A DNA stretch of 53,653 bases. Source: Anaerolineales bacterium. GTDB lineage: Bacteria > Chloroflexota > Anaerolineae > Anaerolineales > Villigracilaceae. The stretch lies in NCBI GenBank assembly GCA_016789365.1, contig JAEURH010000009.1, forward strand, positions 1 through 53,653. Direction: 5' to 3'. Below are positions 25,580-33,898 of the stretch, in pieces. The translations under genes were made by a program, and so were the position numbers. Numbering within the stretch: the stretch's first letter is position 1; every line of letters begins with the position of its first letter. The notes below the pieces were generated by a model, which was not told the DNA's origin, did not search any database, and saw only the letters and a program-made list of their open reading frames with translations.

Positions 25580-25610
25580 TATCTAAAAATTAAATGTATC
25601 CTTTTAGATA
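25580..25610 (+). promoter_or_regulatory. Inverted repeat before the binding-protein gene
   Basis: TATCTAAAA (25580-25588) and TTTTAGATA (25602-25610) are a perfect 9-bp inverted repeat around a 13-nt loop, and CCGCT-AGTAC-AGCGG (25564-25578) lies just before it. No T-tract follows, so this may be an mRNA-stabilising or processing structure that raises expression of the binding protein, or an operator. Confidence 0.4.
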
Positions 25611-25634
25611 ATAACCAACCTAAGGAGAAGAAAA

Positions 25635-26915
25635 ATGAAACGTGTATATGTAATCAATCTGATGATTATCCTGATGCTAGCACTTGCCGCATGTGGCGGT
25701 GGTGCGGCAACACAAGCACCCGCAGATGCTCCCCCAGCGGATGCACCAGCAGATGCTCCACCTGCTGAATTAGGACCTGGCATTGAAGGCGCTGACCAGT
25801 ATGGTGAACGTTACGATGCCGACCCTGCAGTCTTGACAAAATCCATTGGTACAGCAGATGGAATAAATGAAATTGCAAAAGCGGCCCTTTACCGTGCAGG
25901 GCTACCTGTTGACCAAGCACGCATGGACCTCGCCGTGAAATGCTGGAAAGATAAAGTTTGCGAGACCGGCACTGGTGGTCCAATCACCGTTGCGTTAGCA
26001 GATGGGTTCGGTGAAAACTTCTGGCGACAAATGACCCACATGGAATTCATCTTGCAAGCATTGACCTATCCAGAAATTGGCAAGATTATTTACACCACTG
26101 CCTTCATGTATTCCACTGGTGATGCCGCCCGCTCTATCGCCGATTTCAACAGCCTTATTGCACAAGATGTGGACATTATTGTGTTCTTCCCTGATGCAGG
26201 TGAAGCACTCCTCCCTGCTGTGCGTGAAGCAACTGCACAAGGTATTGTCGCAATTACACATTCATACGGCGCAATTGGCGAACCCGGCAAAGACTATGCA
26301 ACCTTTGTGGCTGAAGATGTCTGTCTTTTAGGTCAACTGTTTGCTGAGACTTTGAATGAAGAAGTTGGTAGTGGCAAAGTTGCATTCCTCGGCGGTACAC
26401 CAGGTAATGCTTTATCTGCCTACTGGCAATCTTGTGAAGAGCCGGCACTCAGTTCAGATATTGAATTGGTCGGACGTGCCGATACAAGTTGGACACGTGA
26501 AGGCACATTGCAAGCAGTCTCTGGTTTCATCAGTGCCAACCCGGATATTAAAGGCTACAGTTACGAAGCCGCTGACTCGTTCATGGGTGGCATTCGTGCT
26601 TACGAGCAAGCAGGTCTTCCATTAGATATTGTTTTGACGCTTCGAACTGATGAAATGAGCCTGTTCTGTGAATGGGAAAAAATTGATAACCCGAACTTCA
26701 AGGTCTTCTATGGGTCGGGTGGCAACTATCAATCCCGCATTGCCCTCACTGCCGCTATGATGAAACTCAAAGGCTACGAACTCCCAGCCGATGGCATCGT
26801 CATTCCTCCGGTCTTGCGTGAGTTGACCAAAGGCACCTGCAACCCTGATGTGCCACAAGAAGGCTCAATCTCATCCATGATTCCGATAGAGATTTTCAAA
26901 GCAATGGGTAAATAG
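25635..26915 (+). CDS. Ribose-type ABC transporter solute-binding lipoprotein
   Basis: The 426-aa protein has a signal peptide with lipobox LAAC (Cys at about 20), a Gly/Ala/Pro/Asp linker (TQAPADAPPADAPADAPP) and then a periplasmic-binding-protein type I fold of the Peripla_BP_4 kind, starting at about residue 114 (GPITVALADGFGENFW). It delivers the substrate to the permease pair. AAGGAGAAG lies 8 nt before the ATG. The lipoprotein form suggests anchoring to the outer face of the cytoplasmic membrane. The substrate is unknown. Confidence 0.92.
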   Translation: MKRVYVINLMIILMLALAACGGGAATQAPADAPPADAPADAPPAELGPGIEGADQYGERYDADPAVLTKSIGTADGINEIAKAALYRAGLPVDQARMDLAVKCWKDKVCETGTGGPITVALADGFGENFWRQMTHMEFILQALTYPEIGKIIYTTAFMYSTGDAARSIADFNSLIAQDVDIIVFFPDAGEALLPAVREATAQGIVAITHSYGAIGEPGKDYATFVAEDVCLLGQLFAETLNEEVGSGKVAFLGGTPGNALSAYWQSCEEPALSSDIELVGRADTSWTREGTLQAVSGFISANPDIKGYSYEAADSFMGGIRAYEQAGLPLDIVLTLRTDEMSLFCEWEKIDNPNFKVFYGSGGNYQSRIALTAAMMKLKGYELPADGIVIPPVLRELTKGTCNPDVPQEGSISSMIPIEIFKAMGK

Positions 26916-26926
26916 GTAAAAAAATA

Positions 26927-26960
26927 GGAGTGGCTTTTTGCAAAAGCAAAAAGCCACTCC
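26927..26960 (+). promoter_or_regulatory. Strong hairpin between binding-protein and ATPase genes
   Basis: GGAGTGGCTTTTTGC, AAAA and GCAAAAAGCCACTCC form a perfect 15-bp stem. No T-tract follows, so full termination is unlikely. Such a structure after a binding-protein gene commonly protects its mRNA and gives more binding protein than ATPase. Confidence 0.65.
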
Positions 26961-26973
26961 GCAATAAATTCTG

Positions 26974-28563
26974 ATGAAAGTGTCCTCTATGCAAACAGAC
27001 TCTCAACAATTTGTCCTTGAACTTCAAGGTATCTCAAAACAATATGGAACAGTACAAGCCTTATCGAAAGTAAGTTTAGATTGCCGCGCAGGCGAGGTTC
27101 ATGCTGTAGTTGGAGAGAATGGGTCTGGAAAGTCAACGCTTCTCGGAATTGCGAGCGGGTTTGTAGAACCTGACCAAGGCACTATATTAATTGGAGGCAA
27201 ACGCCTCCGCAAAGACTCACCTGCACTGGCTCGCCACCTTGGCTTGGGAATGGCATATCAAGACAACTCACAAGTGCTTTCTTTATCGGTAAAAGAAAAT
27301 TTGTTTATATCTGCCCCACCTCATCGCCGCCCGGTTTATTGGAAAATGAAAAAATGGGCGACTGATACGCTGGCTGAATTTGAATTGGATTTATTCCCCG
27401 ATGCGCCGACTATGTTTCTTACACAAGCGCAACGTCAATTATTTGAAGTGGTCAAAGCATTAATGGGCGACCCTAAAGTTCTTTTATTAGATGAACCTAC
27501 GACAGCACTCGGTCCTGATGAAGTTGATTTGTTACATCGAACGATTCAGACGTACGCACAGCGTGGTGTGGGCGTGGTTTATGTGAGTCATCGCCTGCCA
27601 GAAGTGCTGACAATTGCAAATCGCATCACTGTATTAAGAGATGGGAAAAGTCAAGGTACGTATAACGCTTCGGATATGTCTGAAGAAGATTTAGTTTCGT
27701 TGATGATTGGCAGACCATTTCATTCGGCGTTCCCACCTGTTTTGGAAAACCCAGAAAAGGCTGAAAGCGTGATAATGATTACGGGATTCCAGGGACCCTT
27801 GTTTGGACCCATCAACTTGACGGTCAAAAGAGGCGAAATTGTCGGCTTGGCAGGGGCTGAGGGAAATGGTCAAGCAGAATTTTTCAAATGTTTATCAGGG
27901 CAAATTCCTCCGAAAGCCGGCTTGGTGATGTGTGAAGGTAAAGAATTAACTTTGGTCTCGCCAGTAGATGCCGTGCGGGCTGGCATTTTATTATTAGCAG
28001 GCAATCGAAAACACGAAGCGCTTTTTCCCGTGTTAGGCGTGAGAAATAATGCCACCATTCAAGTGTTAGATAAATTTAGTAACTTCGGTTGGGTAAACCG
28101 AAAACGTGAATTTGATAAAGTGACCGATTTGGTAAAACAACTTAAAGTACGCACGCCATCTTTAGAACAACCTGTTCAATTTCTTTCTGGCGGCAACCAA
28201 CAAAAAGTTTCATTAACACGTCCACATTTGCGTGAGTCTGTAAATGTGATTTTGGCTTATGAACCTACCCAAGGTGTAGATGCAGGCGCACGCCTTGATA
28301 TTTATGAAGCCCTGCGTGCCAAAGCAAACGAAGGCGCGGCAGTGATTGTCAAATCGAGTGACCCAATTGAATTAAGCGGATTATGTGACCGTGTGATTGT
28401 CATGTCACGCGGGCAAATCATTGATGAAATTCAACGCGCTGATTTAAGTGAAAAACGAATCATTGAATCAATTGTCGGCGGTATTGGGTTTGGGTTGAAT
28501 GGTCGCCCACGCGTTGCGGGACCGCGTTCCGCAACCAATTTGGATAAAGATAGAGGAGACTAA
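26974..28563 (+). CDS. Ribose-type ABC transporter ATPase with two nucleotide-binding domains
   Basis: The 529 aa are two fused ABC domains, as in RbsA. Domain 1 has Walker A GENGSGKST and Walker B LLLDEPTTAL with a degenerate signature (TQAQRQLFEV). Domain 2 has a degenerate Walker A (AEGNGQAEF, no Lys) but a good signature LSGGNQQKV; its Walker B reads ILAYEPTQG. So one composite site is likely active, typical for this family. An alternative start is ATG 26989. No clear ribosome site is seen before either. It ends one base before the next gene, with GAGGAG for that gene inside its 3' end. Confidence 0.92.
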   Translation: MKVSSMQTDSQQFVLELQGISKQYGTVQALSKVSLDCRAGEVHAVVGENGSGKSTLLGIASGFVEPDQGTILIGGKRLRKDSPALARHLGLGMAYQDNSQVLSLSVKENLFISAPPHRRPVYWKMKKWATDTLAEFELDLFPDAPTMFLTQAQRQLFEVVKALMGDPKVLLLDEPTTALGPDEVDLLHRTIQTYAQRGVGVVYVSHRLPEVLTIANRITVLRDGKSQGTYNASDMSEEDLVSLMIGRPFHSAFPPVLENPEKAESVIMITGFQGPLFGPINLTVKRGEIVGLAGAEGNGQAEFFKCLSGQIPPKAGLVMCEGKELTLVSPVDAVRAGILLLAGNRKHEALFPVLGVRNNATIQVLDKFSNFGWVNRKREFDKVTDLVKQLKVRTPSLEQPVQFLSGGNQQKVSLTRPHLRESVNVILAYEPTQGVDAGARLDIYEALRAKANEGAAVIVKSSDPIELSGLCDRVIVMSRGQIIDEIQRADLSEKRIIESIVGGIGFGLNGRPRVAGPRSATNLDKDRGD

Positions 28564-28564
28564 C

Positions 28565-31051
28565 ATGCTCGAACTGTTTCAACTCGTGCGCCGAAAAATA
28601 AAAAATGCTATCCGCGATGTGCGCAATGGCAGTATGTTATGGCAAAAAATTAAGCATGTATTCCGCGTAAGGGCATGGACTTCTGTTGCACTGCAAATTA
28701 TTTTAATTCTTATCATCGGCAATTACACTGCTTCACAATCGCCCGCCTTCTTATCCGATTTCAACTTAAGAAGTTTATTACTCGCCACCATTCCATTGGC
28801 ATTGGTCACAATGGCACAAGTGAATGCCATGCTGGCTGGCTACCTTGATATTTCCGTTGGCTCAACCATGACGATGGGCATAATTATCGCTTCCTTCATC
28901 ATCGTGGCAGATGCGCCACCAAATATAGTTTTGCTAGGTGTGTTAGCCATTCTCGCTATGGGTATTTTTGTCGGGCTGTTTAATGCCACACTTGTTCGTT
29001 GGGTAAAACTACCCGCCATTATTGCCACATTGGCTACATTAAGTATTTTAGATGGCATTGCCCTCTCATTGCGCCCGATTGCCGCAGGTTTAATTGATTT
29101 TGGATTTTTAAAGACTCTGACCACCAGCGTTGGATTTCTCCCCATAGCATTTATTGTGATGTTTATCGCCGCAATCTTGTGGGATGCTTGGTTATATGCA
29201 ACCCCAGCAGGACTCACGCTCCGAGCAGTCGGCTATGATGCTCAAGCCTCGCGCAGAATCGGTGCGCCAACCACCATGATTCGAGTCGGTGCGTTCGTGA
29301 TGTCTGGGTTGATGGCGGCAGTGGCTTCTTTATTCCTTGCGGCTCAAGTCGGTGTCGGTGACCCACGTGCTGGGTCAAGTTATGCGTTGTCAAGTTTAGC
29401 CGCGGCAGTGTTAGGCGGAACAAGCCTCATGGGTGGACGCGGCACATTTATTGGTGCAATTGTCGCATCATTATTCCTTACGCTTATTATCAACATTCTT
29501 CCATTACTTGGTTTAAGTAATGTTGTCGGTTTAACTGCTATTGGTTTGCTTTTATTAATAGGCTTGGCGTTTTATCAAATTAATGACCTTAAAGAATTAA
29601 TCAAACTCAATTACAAACGTGTGCAAAGGTTAGTCAAGGGTTCACGCTTAAGTCAATTGCGTGATTTACCAAAAGTATATGTCGGTGATGCAACTGCTTT
29701 CCCACCTGAAAAGAAACAAATTGTACTTAAAGGCGGAACCGTTCTCACAATGGATTCGGCTTTAGGAAATTTTAGAAATGCAGATGTGTTAATTGAAGGT
29801 ACAAAAATTAAAGCCGTTGGACCTAATTTGGCTTATAACGGTGCCGAAGTAATTGACGCTTCTAACATGATTGTGATGCCGGGTTTTGTAGATACACATC
29901 GTCACATTTGGGAAGGTTTGTTGAGGAATGTAGGAGCAGATACCCCCTTAGAAGGACGCGAGGGTTACATCCGCTTTGTGTTAGGAAAGTTCGCTCCAGC
30001 CTTCCGCCCACAAGATGCGTACATTGGAAATTTAGTCAGTGCTTTAGGTGCATTGGATGCAGGCATTACGACATTGTTAGATTGGTCACACATTCAAGGT
30101 TCACCTGAACATACTGATGCCGTTATTAAGGCATTGCAAGATTCTGGTATGCGTGGCGTGTTTGCGTATGGCTTCCCATGGTGGGGTGATTGGAATGATA
30201 GACAACCCAGTTGGTTTGTACGCGCCGCCAAAGAATATTTTTCATCGAAAGACCAATTGCTGACGTATGCACTCGCCGCGCCAGGACCTGAGTTTGTTGA
30301 CTTTGAAATTGCACGCGACCATTGGAAACTTGCACGCGAAGTAGATGCACGCATCACGACTCATGTAGGTGTTGGTTCTTACGGCATGGAAGGCAAAGTG
30401 CAAGAAATGGGTGAAGCAGGTTTATTGCGTAATGATACAACTTATATTCATTGCACTACATTGAACCTAACTGAAATTCAAATGATTGTGGATACAGGCG
30501 GTACAGTTTCATTAGCCGCACCCGTTGAAATGATGATGGGACATGGTATGCCACCCATTCAAAAATTCTTGGATAGAGGACTCAAACCTAGTTTGAGCGT
30601 AGATGTTGAAACGAATGTACCTGGTGATATGTTTACACAGATGCGTTCAGTGATGTCATTACAACGCGCTTTATCATTTGAACGTCAACTAGCAGGCGAC
30701 CCCAATGCGCCAGATTTAATTACATCACGAGATGTATTGGAATATGCAACGATTGAAGGCGCACGCGCAAATGGTTTAGCACATAAAACTGGTTCGCTCA
30801 CACCTGGCAAAGAAGCCGATGTGATTATGTTACGCACTGATAAACCCAACGTATTCCCTATCAACGACCCGATTGGCGCAGTGGTATGGGGCATGGATAC
30901 GAGCAATGTTGATTCTGTTTTCGTTGCAGGCAAACCGATGAAACGCAACGGTGAGTTGCTACATGTGGATTGGAATGCCGTTAAGAAATCAGTCAATGAA
31001 GCACGTGATTATGTAATGAGTAAGTCTGGGTTCAAGTTGCCGAAGATATAA
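28565..31051 (+). CDS. Fusion: ribose-type ABC permease plus TRZ/ATZ amidohydrolase
   Basis: The start is ATG 28565 (MLELFQLVRRKIKNAIRD) with GAGGAG upstream; a reading from 28499 overlaps the ATPase gene. Of the 828 aa, residues about 1-345 are a complete RbsC-type permease (MLAGYLDISVGSTMTMG; last membrane segment about 325-345), about 346-382 are a charged linker (LKELIKLNYKRVQRLVKG) and about 383-828 a full amidohydrolase with His445/His447 (DTHRH), further His in HVGVG and HCTTL, and Asp in SVDVETN. No stop, start codon or ribosome site lies at the joint, so the fusion looks real. Its hydrolase half is paralogous to the gene at 23157. The arrangement would hold a cytosolic hydrolase at the exit of the import channel. 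Confidence 0.9.
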   Translation: MLELFQLVRRKIKNAIRDVRNGSMLWQKIKHVFRVRAWTSVALQIILILIIGNYTASQSPAFLSDFNLRSLLLATIPLALVTMAQVNAMLAGYLDISVGSTMTMGIIIASFIIVADAPPNIVLLGVLAILAMGIFVGLFNATLVRWVKLPAIIATLATLSILDGIALSLRPIAAGLIDFGFLKTLTTSVGFLPIAFIVMFIAAILWDAWLYATPAGLTLRAVGYDAQASRRIGAPTTMIRVGAFVMSGLMAAVASLFLAAQVGVGDPRAGSSYALSSLAAAVLGGTSLMGGRGTFIGAIVASLFLTLIINILPLLGLSNVVGLTAIGLLLLIGLAFYQINDLKELIKLNYKRVQRLVKGSRLSQLRDLPKVYVGDATAFPPEKKQIVLKGGTVLTMDSALGNFRNADVLIEGTKIKAVGPNLAYNGAEVIDASNMIVMPGFVDTHRHIWEGLLRNVGADTPLEGREGYIRFVLGKFAPAFRPQDAYIGNLVSALGALDAGITTLLDWSHIQGSPEHTDAVIKALQDSGMRGVFAYGFPWWGDWNDRQPSWFVRAAKEYFSSKDQLLTYALAAPGPEFVDFEIARDHWKLAREVDARITTHVGVGSYGMEGKVQEMGEAGLLRNDTTYIHCTTLNLTEIQMIVDTGGTVSLAAPVEMMMGHGMPPIQKFLDRGLKPSLSVDVETNVPGDMFTQMRSVMSLQRALSFERQLAGDPNAPDLITSRDVLEYATIEGARANGLAHKTGSLTPGKEADVIMLRTDKPNVFPINDPIGAVVWGMDTSNVDSVFVAGKPMKRNGELLHVDWNAVKKSVNEARDYVMSKSGFKLPKI

Positions 31052-31056
31052 AATTA

Positions 31057-31098
31057 AAGAATCAAAAAACACAGCATTTGCTGTGTTTTTTGATTCTT
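31057..31098. terminator. Bidirectional intrinsic terminator
   Basis: AAGAATCAAAAAACACAGCA, TT and its reverse complement form a 20-bp stem with A- and T-tracts inside. It closes the plus-strand cluster ending at 31051 and the minus-strand operon ending at 31097. Confidence 0.88.
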
Positions 31099-32671
31099 AA
31101 TATCCATTCAACCTGCGATAAATATTTTTCATTTGTTTATAAATCAACTTAAATACATCAAACTTATCATCATACAACGCGCGATTTTTTAGTTGTGGCT
31201 GATAAGTTTTTTTGAATTTAACCAACTGTGGAATATCATTAAATTGAATTTCGTTTAATCCAACGGCGGCAATCCAAGCCGCACCGCGTGCATTGGCATA
31301 TAACGGGTCAGTCACTTGTTTGATTTCGACATTCATTACATCCGCAAAGATTTGACACCACACATCTGATTGTGCCCCGCCTCCAACTATGTTGATGCTG
31401 TTGATTTGTTTCCCTAAAAATTTTTCTACGGGAGAGAGCAACCAACGTGTATTAAATGCAATGCCTTCCAAAAATGCGCGGATAATATCTTCTCTTGTAT
31501 TGTTCAACGATAAGTTATACAGCCCAGCCCGAAGTGTAGAGTCCTCAATTGGAGCGCGTTCGCCCCATAACCACGGTGTATACATCACTCCATTCGCACC
31601 AGCAGGCACGCGCTCTGCCATTTGGTCTAGCACTTTAAAAATATTAGGGACATCTGCCTCTTGTAATAGTTCATCTTTATGATAAATCACGTTATCTCGT
31701 AAATAAGTGAGGTTTCCACCAGCAGTGGCTTGTAATGCAGTTAATAAATATTTTCCATGCACAGCGCATGGAATAGATGCAATGCCCGAAGAAATATCTG
31801 TCTTTTTATATGGGACATGAGCGGCAATCCATGATGAAGTGCCAATATATAAATGCAGTTCATTGTCATTGACTGTGCCTGCACCAATAGATGCGGCAGT
31901 GTTATCAATAGCGCCTGCAATTACTTTTACATCTTTTGAAAGCCCAAGTTGATTGGCAACATCAGTTCTTAAATTTCCGATGACTTGTGTGCATGGAACA
32001 ATGTTAGGGAGTTTTTCGCGTTCGATACCTAACGTGCGAATCAAACTATCATCATACTTAATATTTTTCGCATCGCGATTATCTGTCACCCATGATGTGA
32101 CAATGGAGTCATAACTCGCTACAAACTCGCTTGTCAAACGCAAGTTCATGTAATCTAATACATTCAAGAATTTATAAGTATTTTCATATATAGAAGGCTG
32201 TGTATCGCGGATGAACAAGGTATGGGATGCAGGGTCTTTTCCAGTTGAAGAAGGCATCCCCCCCGTTAGATGAATGAAGCGTAAAATCTTAAATAAATCA
32301 ATGCCATCTATGTTAATTAATCCACCCAACTGTTTTTGTAGATTTTGTTTACCCCGCATATCCATCCACAAAATAGCATTGAAAAGTGCGTTGCCTTCTT
32401 TATCAACTGGAATGGTTCCTTCGCCTTGTGTGGAACAACAAATTGCGATTACATTTTTATTTAATTGAGTGCGTTTCAACAACTTTCCTGATGCAGATAA
32501 AAATGCTGACCACCATTCGTTTGGAGATTGTTCCGCTCCGCCATCTGGTGTGATAATGGTTTTAATGGCTTCTTGTTCCCAATCAATCACATTTCCATTG
32601 ATAGTAATTAAAGCAACCTTCATACCCGAAGTTCCAAGGTCAACAGCAAGGATTAATTTCTCGTTGTTCAT
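31097..32671 (-). CDS. FGGY-family carbohydrate kinase (xylulokinase-like)
   Basis: The 524-aa protein starts MNNEKLILAVDLGTSGMKVA, the phosphate-binding start of FGGY kinases, and has INIVGGGAQSDVWCQIFADV near the C-terminus, the second conserved region. It should phosphorylate a sugar or sugar alcohol with ATP; the substrate is not identifiable. As the last gene of an operon with an MFS transporter, an aminotransferase and a class II aldolase, it fits a pathway of uptake, phosphorylation and aldol cleavage. A TATAAT lies 7 nt before the ATG on this strand, perhaps an internal promoter. Confidence 0.9.
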   Translation of the reverse strand: MNNEKLILAVDLGTSGMKVALITINGNVIDWEQEAIKTIITPDGGAEQSPNEWWSAFLSASGKLLKRTQLNKNVIAICCSTQGEGTIPVDKEGNALFNAILWMDMRGKQNLQKQLGGLINIDGIDLFKILRFIHLTGGMPSSTGKDPASHTLFIRDTQPSIYENTYKFLNVLDYMNLRLTSEFVASYDSIVTSWVTDNRDAKNIKYDDSLIRTLGIEREKLPNIVPCTQVIGNLRTDVANQLGLSKDVKVIAGAIDNTAASIGAGTVNDNELHLYIGTSSWIAAHVPYKKTDISSGIASIPCAVHGKYLLTALQATAGGNLTYLRDNVIYHKDELLQEADVPNIFKVLDQMAERVPAGANGVMYTPWLWGERAPIEDSTLRAGLYNLSLNNTREDIIRAFLEGIAFNTRWLLSPVEKFLGKQINSINIVGGGAQSDVWCQIFADVMNVEIKQVTDPLYANARGAAWIAAVGLNEIQFNDIPQLVKFKKTYQPQLKNRALYDDKFDVFKLIYKQMKNIYRRLNGY

Positions 32672-32691
32672 GTTGATAATTATAGTAGAAC

Positions 32692-33891
32692 TTATTTTTG
32701 CGGGTCTTTCATTTTGGTTACAAGAAATGCACTAATACCTAATAATACAATAGCAAGAATTAATGCAGGTGTAAACGAACCATCTGATGTTTTCAGTGCT
32801 TCCATAATATACACAAACACCACCGAAGCCTGACCAAATAATTGAATCAACCCATTCGATGTGCCTTCAGGAGTCGGTTGCGTTATCTCTGAAGCATATT
32901 GCATTCCAATCGGGCTGGTGCTCACGAGGAAAAACCCCATTGCAAATGCAGAAATAAATAAAAGTGTTGCATTGGTTGCATAAGTGATGCCAATTAACCC
33001 AGGGATTGCAAGTAGTAAGCCGAACAAAATATAAGGCTGACGTTTTCGTTGCTTATCCGAAAATGGCGGAATGATAACTGCGCCCAAAATTCCGCCAATC
33101 AACATCAATGCGCCAAGCGTGCCTGCATCTACTGGAGTAAACCCGCGTGGACGAATGATGTTCTCTACCCATGTGGTCGCGCCATTGAAAATTCCCAAGC
33201 CAATAAATGAAACAAACAAATATAACCAAAATGATTTGACTGTAAATGCATGTTTGAGTCCATCTAACATCAAAGCACGCACCTGGCTTCCATCTGGTCC
33301 GGGAGGCGTTGGCGGATTTTCTTTTGCAAATAACAAAAACAATACTGCTGAAAATGCGGTCACACCGCCATAAATCAATTGCACATTTGGAATGGAAATC
33401 GTTTCCGTGAGAATCGGAGTCAAAACCATGCCCAAGGCAGTACCCACTAAGTTAGCCAGTGTCACCAATCCGACAGCGGTGGCGCGTTCTTCAATCGCAA
33501 ACCAGTTGGCGGGTACTTTAGTCCAAGCATTCAATAAAAAAGGTTGTGCAACAGCAATGCCGATGGTGCTCCACAAAACCAAAGAATAATTTTCACCAGC
33601 AAAACCACGTAACAAACCAAAGATACTCATTAAGATGGCACCAATGCTAACGGCGATTCTGAATCCGTATGTATCAATCAACCATGAAACTGGAATGGAT
33701 AATGGAATGAAAGCAATCATAAACGTCATTGCTAAAAAGCCAATTTGCAAATCGGTCACACTATAAAAACTTGCGGCAGGTCCAGTGATGGGAGCATATG
33801 TAATCCATAAGGTTTGGATGGTTAAGTTAATAAACATGAACACAGCCAATACCACCCAACGATAACTATAAAGTTTGTAATTGTTTGCCAT
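32692..33891 (-). CDS. MFS transporter
   Basis: The start is ATG at 33891 (MANNYKLYSYRWVVL), with AGGAG 4-8 nt upstream; the reading from 33906 is 5 residues longer and overlaps the preceding gene. The 399 aa hold about 12 membrane segments in two halves, with the usual central cytoplasmic loop (about residues 185-210, NPPTPPGPDG). It is a proton- or solute-driven carrier, probably bringing in the substrate of the neighbouring kinase and aldolase. Direction and substrate are inferences. Confidence 0.88.
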   Translation of the reverse strand: MANNYKLYSYRWVVLAVFMFINLTIQTLWITYAPITGPAASFYSVTDLQIGFLAMTFMIAFIPLSIPVSWLIDTYGFRIAVSIGAILMSIFGLLRGFAGENYSLVLWSTIGIAVAQPFLLNAWTKVPANWFAIEERATAVGLVTLANLVGTALGMVLTPILTETISIPNVQLIYGGVTAFSAVLFLLFAKENPPTPPGPDGSQVRALMLDGLKHAFTVKSFWLYLFVSFIGLGIFNGATTWVENIIRPRGFTPVDAGTLGALMLIGGILGAVIIPPFSDKQRKRQPYILFGLLLAIPGLIGITYATNATLLFISAFAMGFFLVSTSPIGMQYASEITQPTPEGTSNGLIQLFGQASVVFVYIMEALKTSDGSFTPALILAIVLLGISAFLVTKMKDPQK

Positions 33892-33898
33892 GATGCTC

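Noticed and set aside
26927-26960. Full transcription terminator between the binding protein and the ATPase
   Set aside because: The stem is strong but lacks a T-tract on either strand, and the downstream genes complete the same transporter without another visible promoter.
33071-33373. Plus-strand ORF inside the MFS gene
   Set aside because: It is antisense to conserved membrane helices and has no ribosome site or family match.
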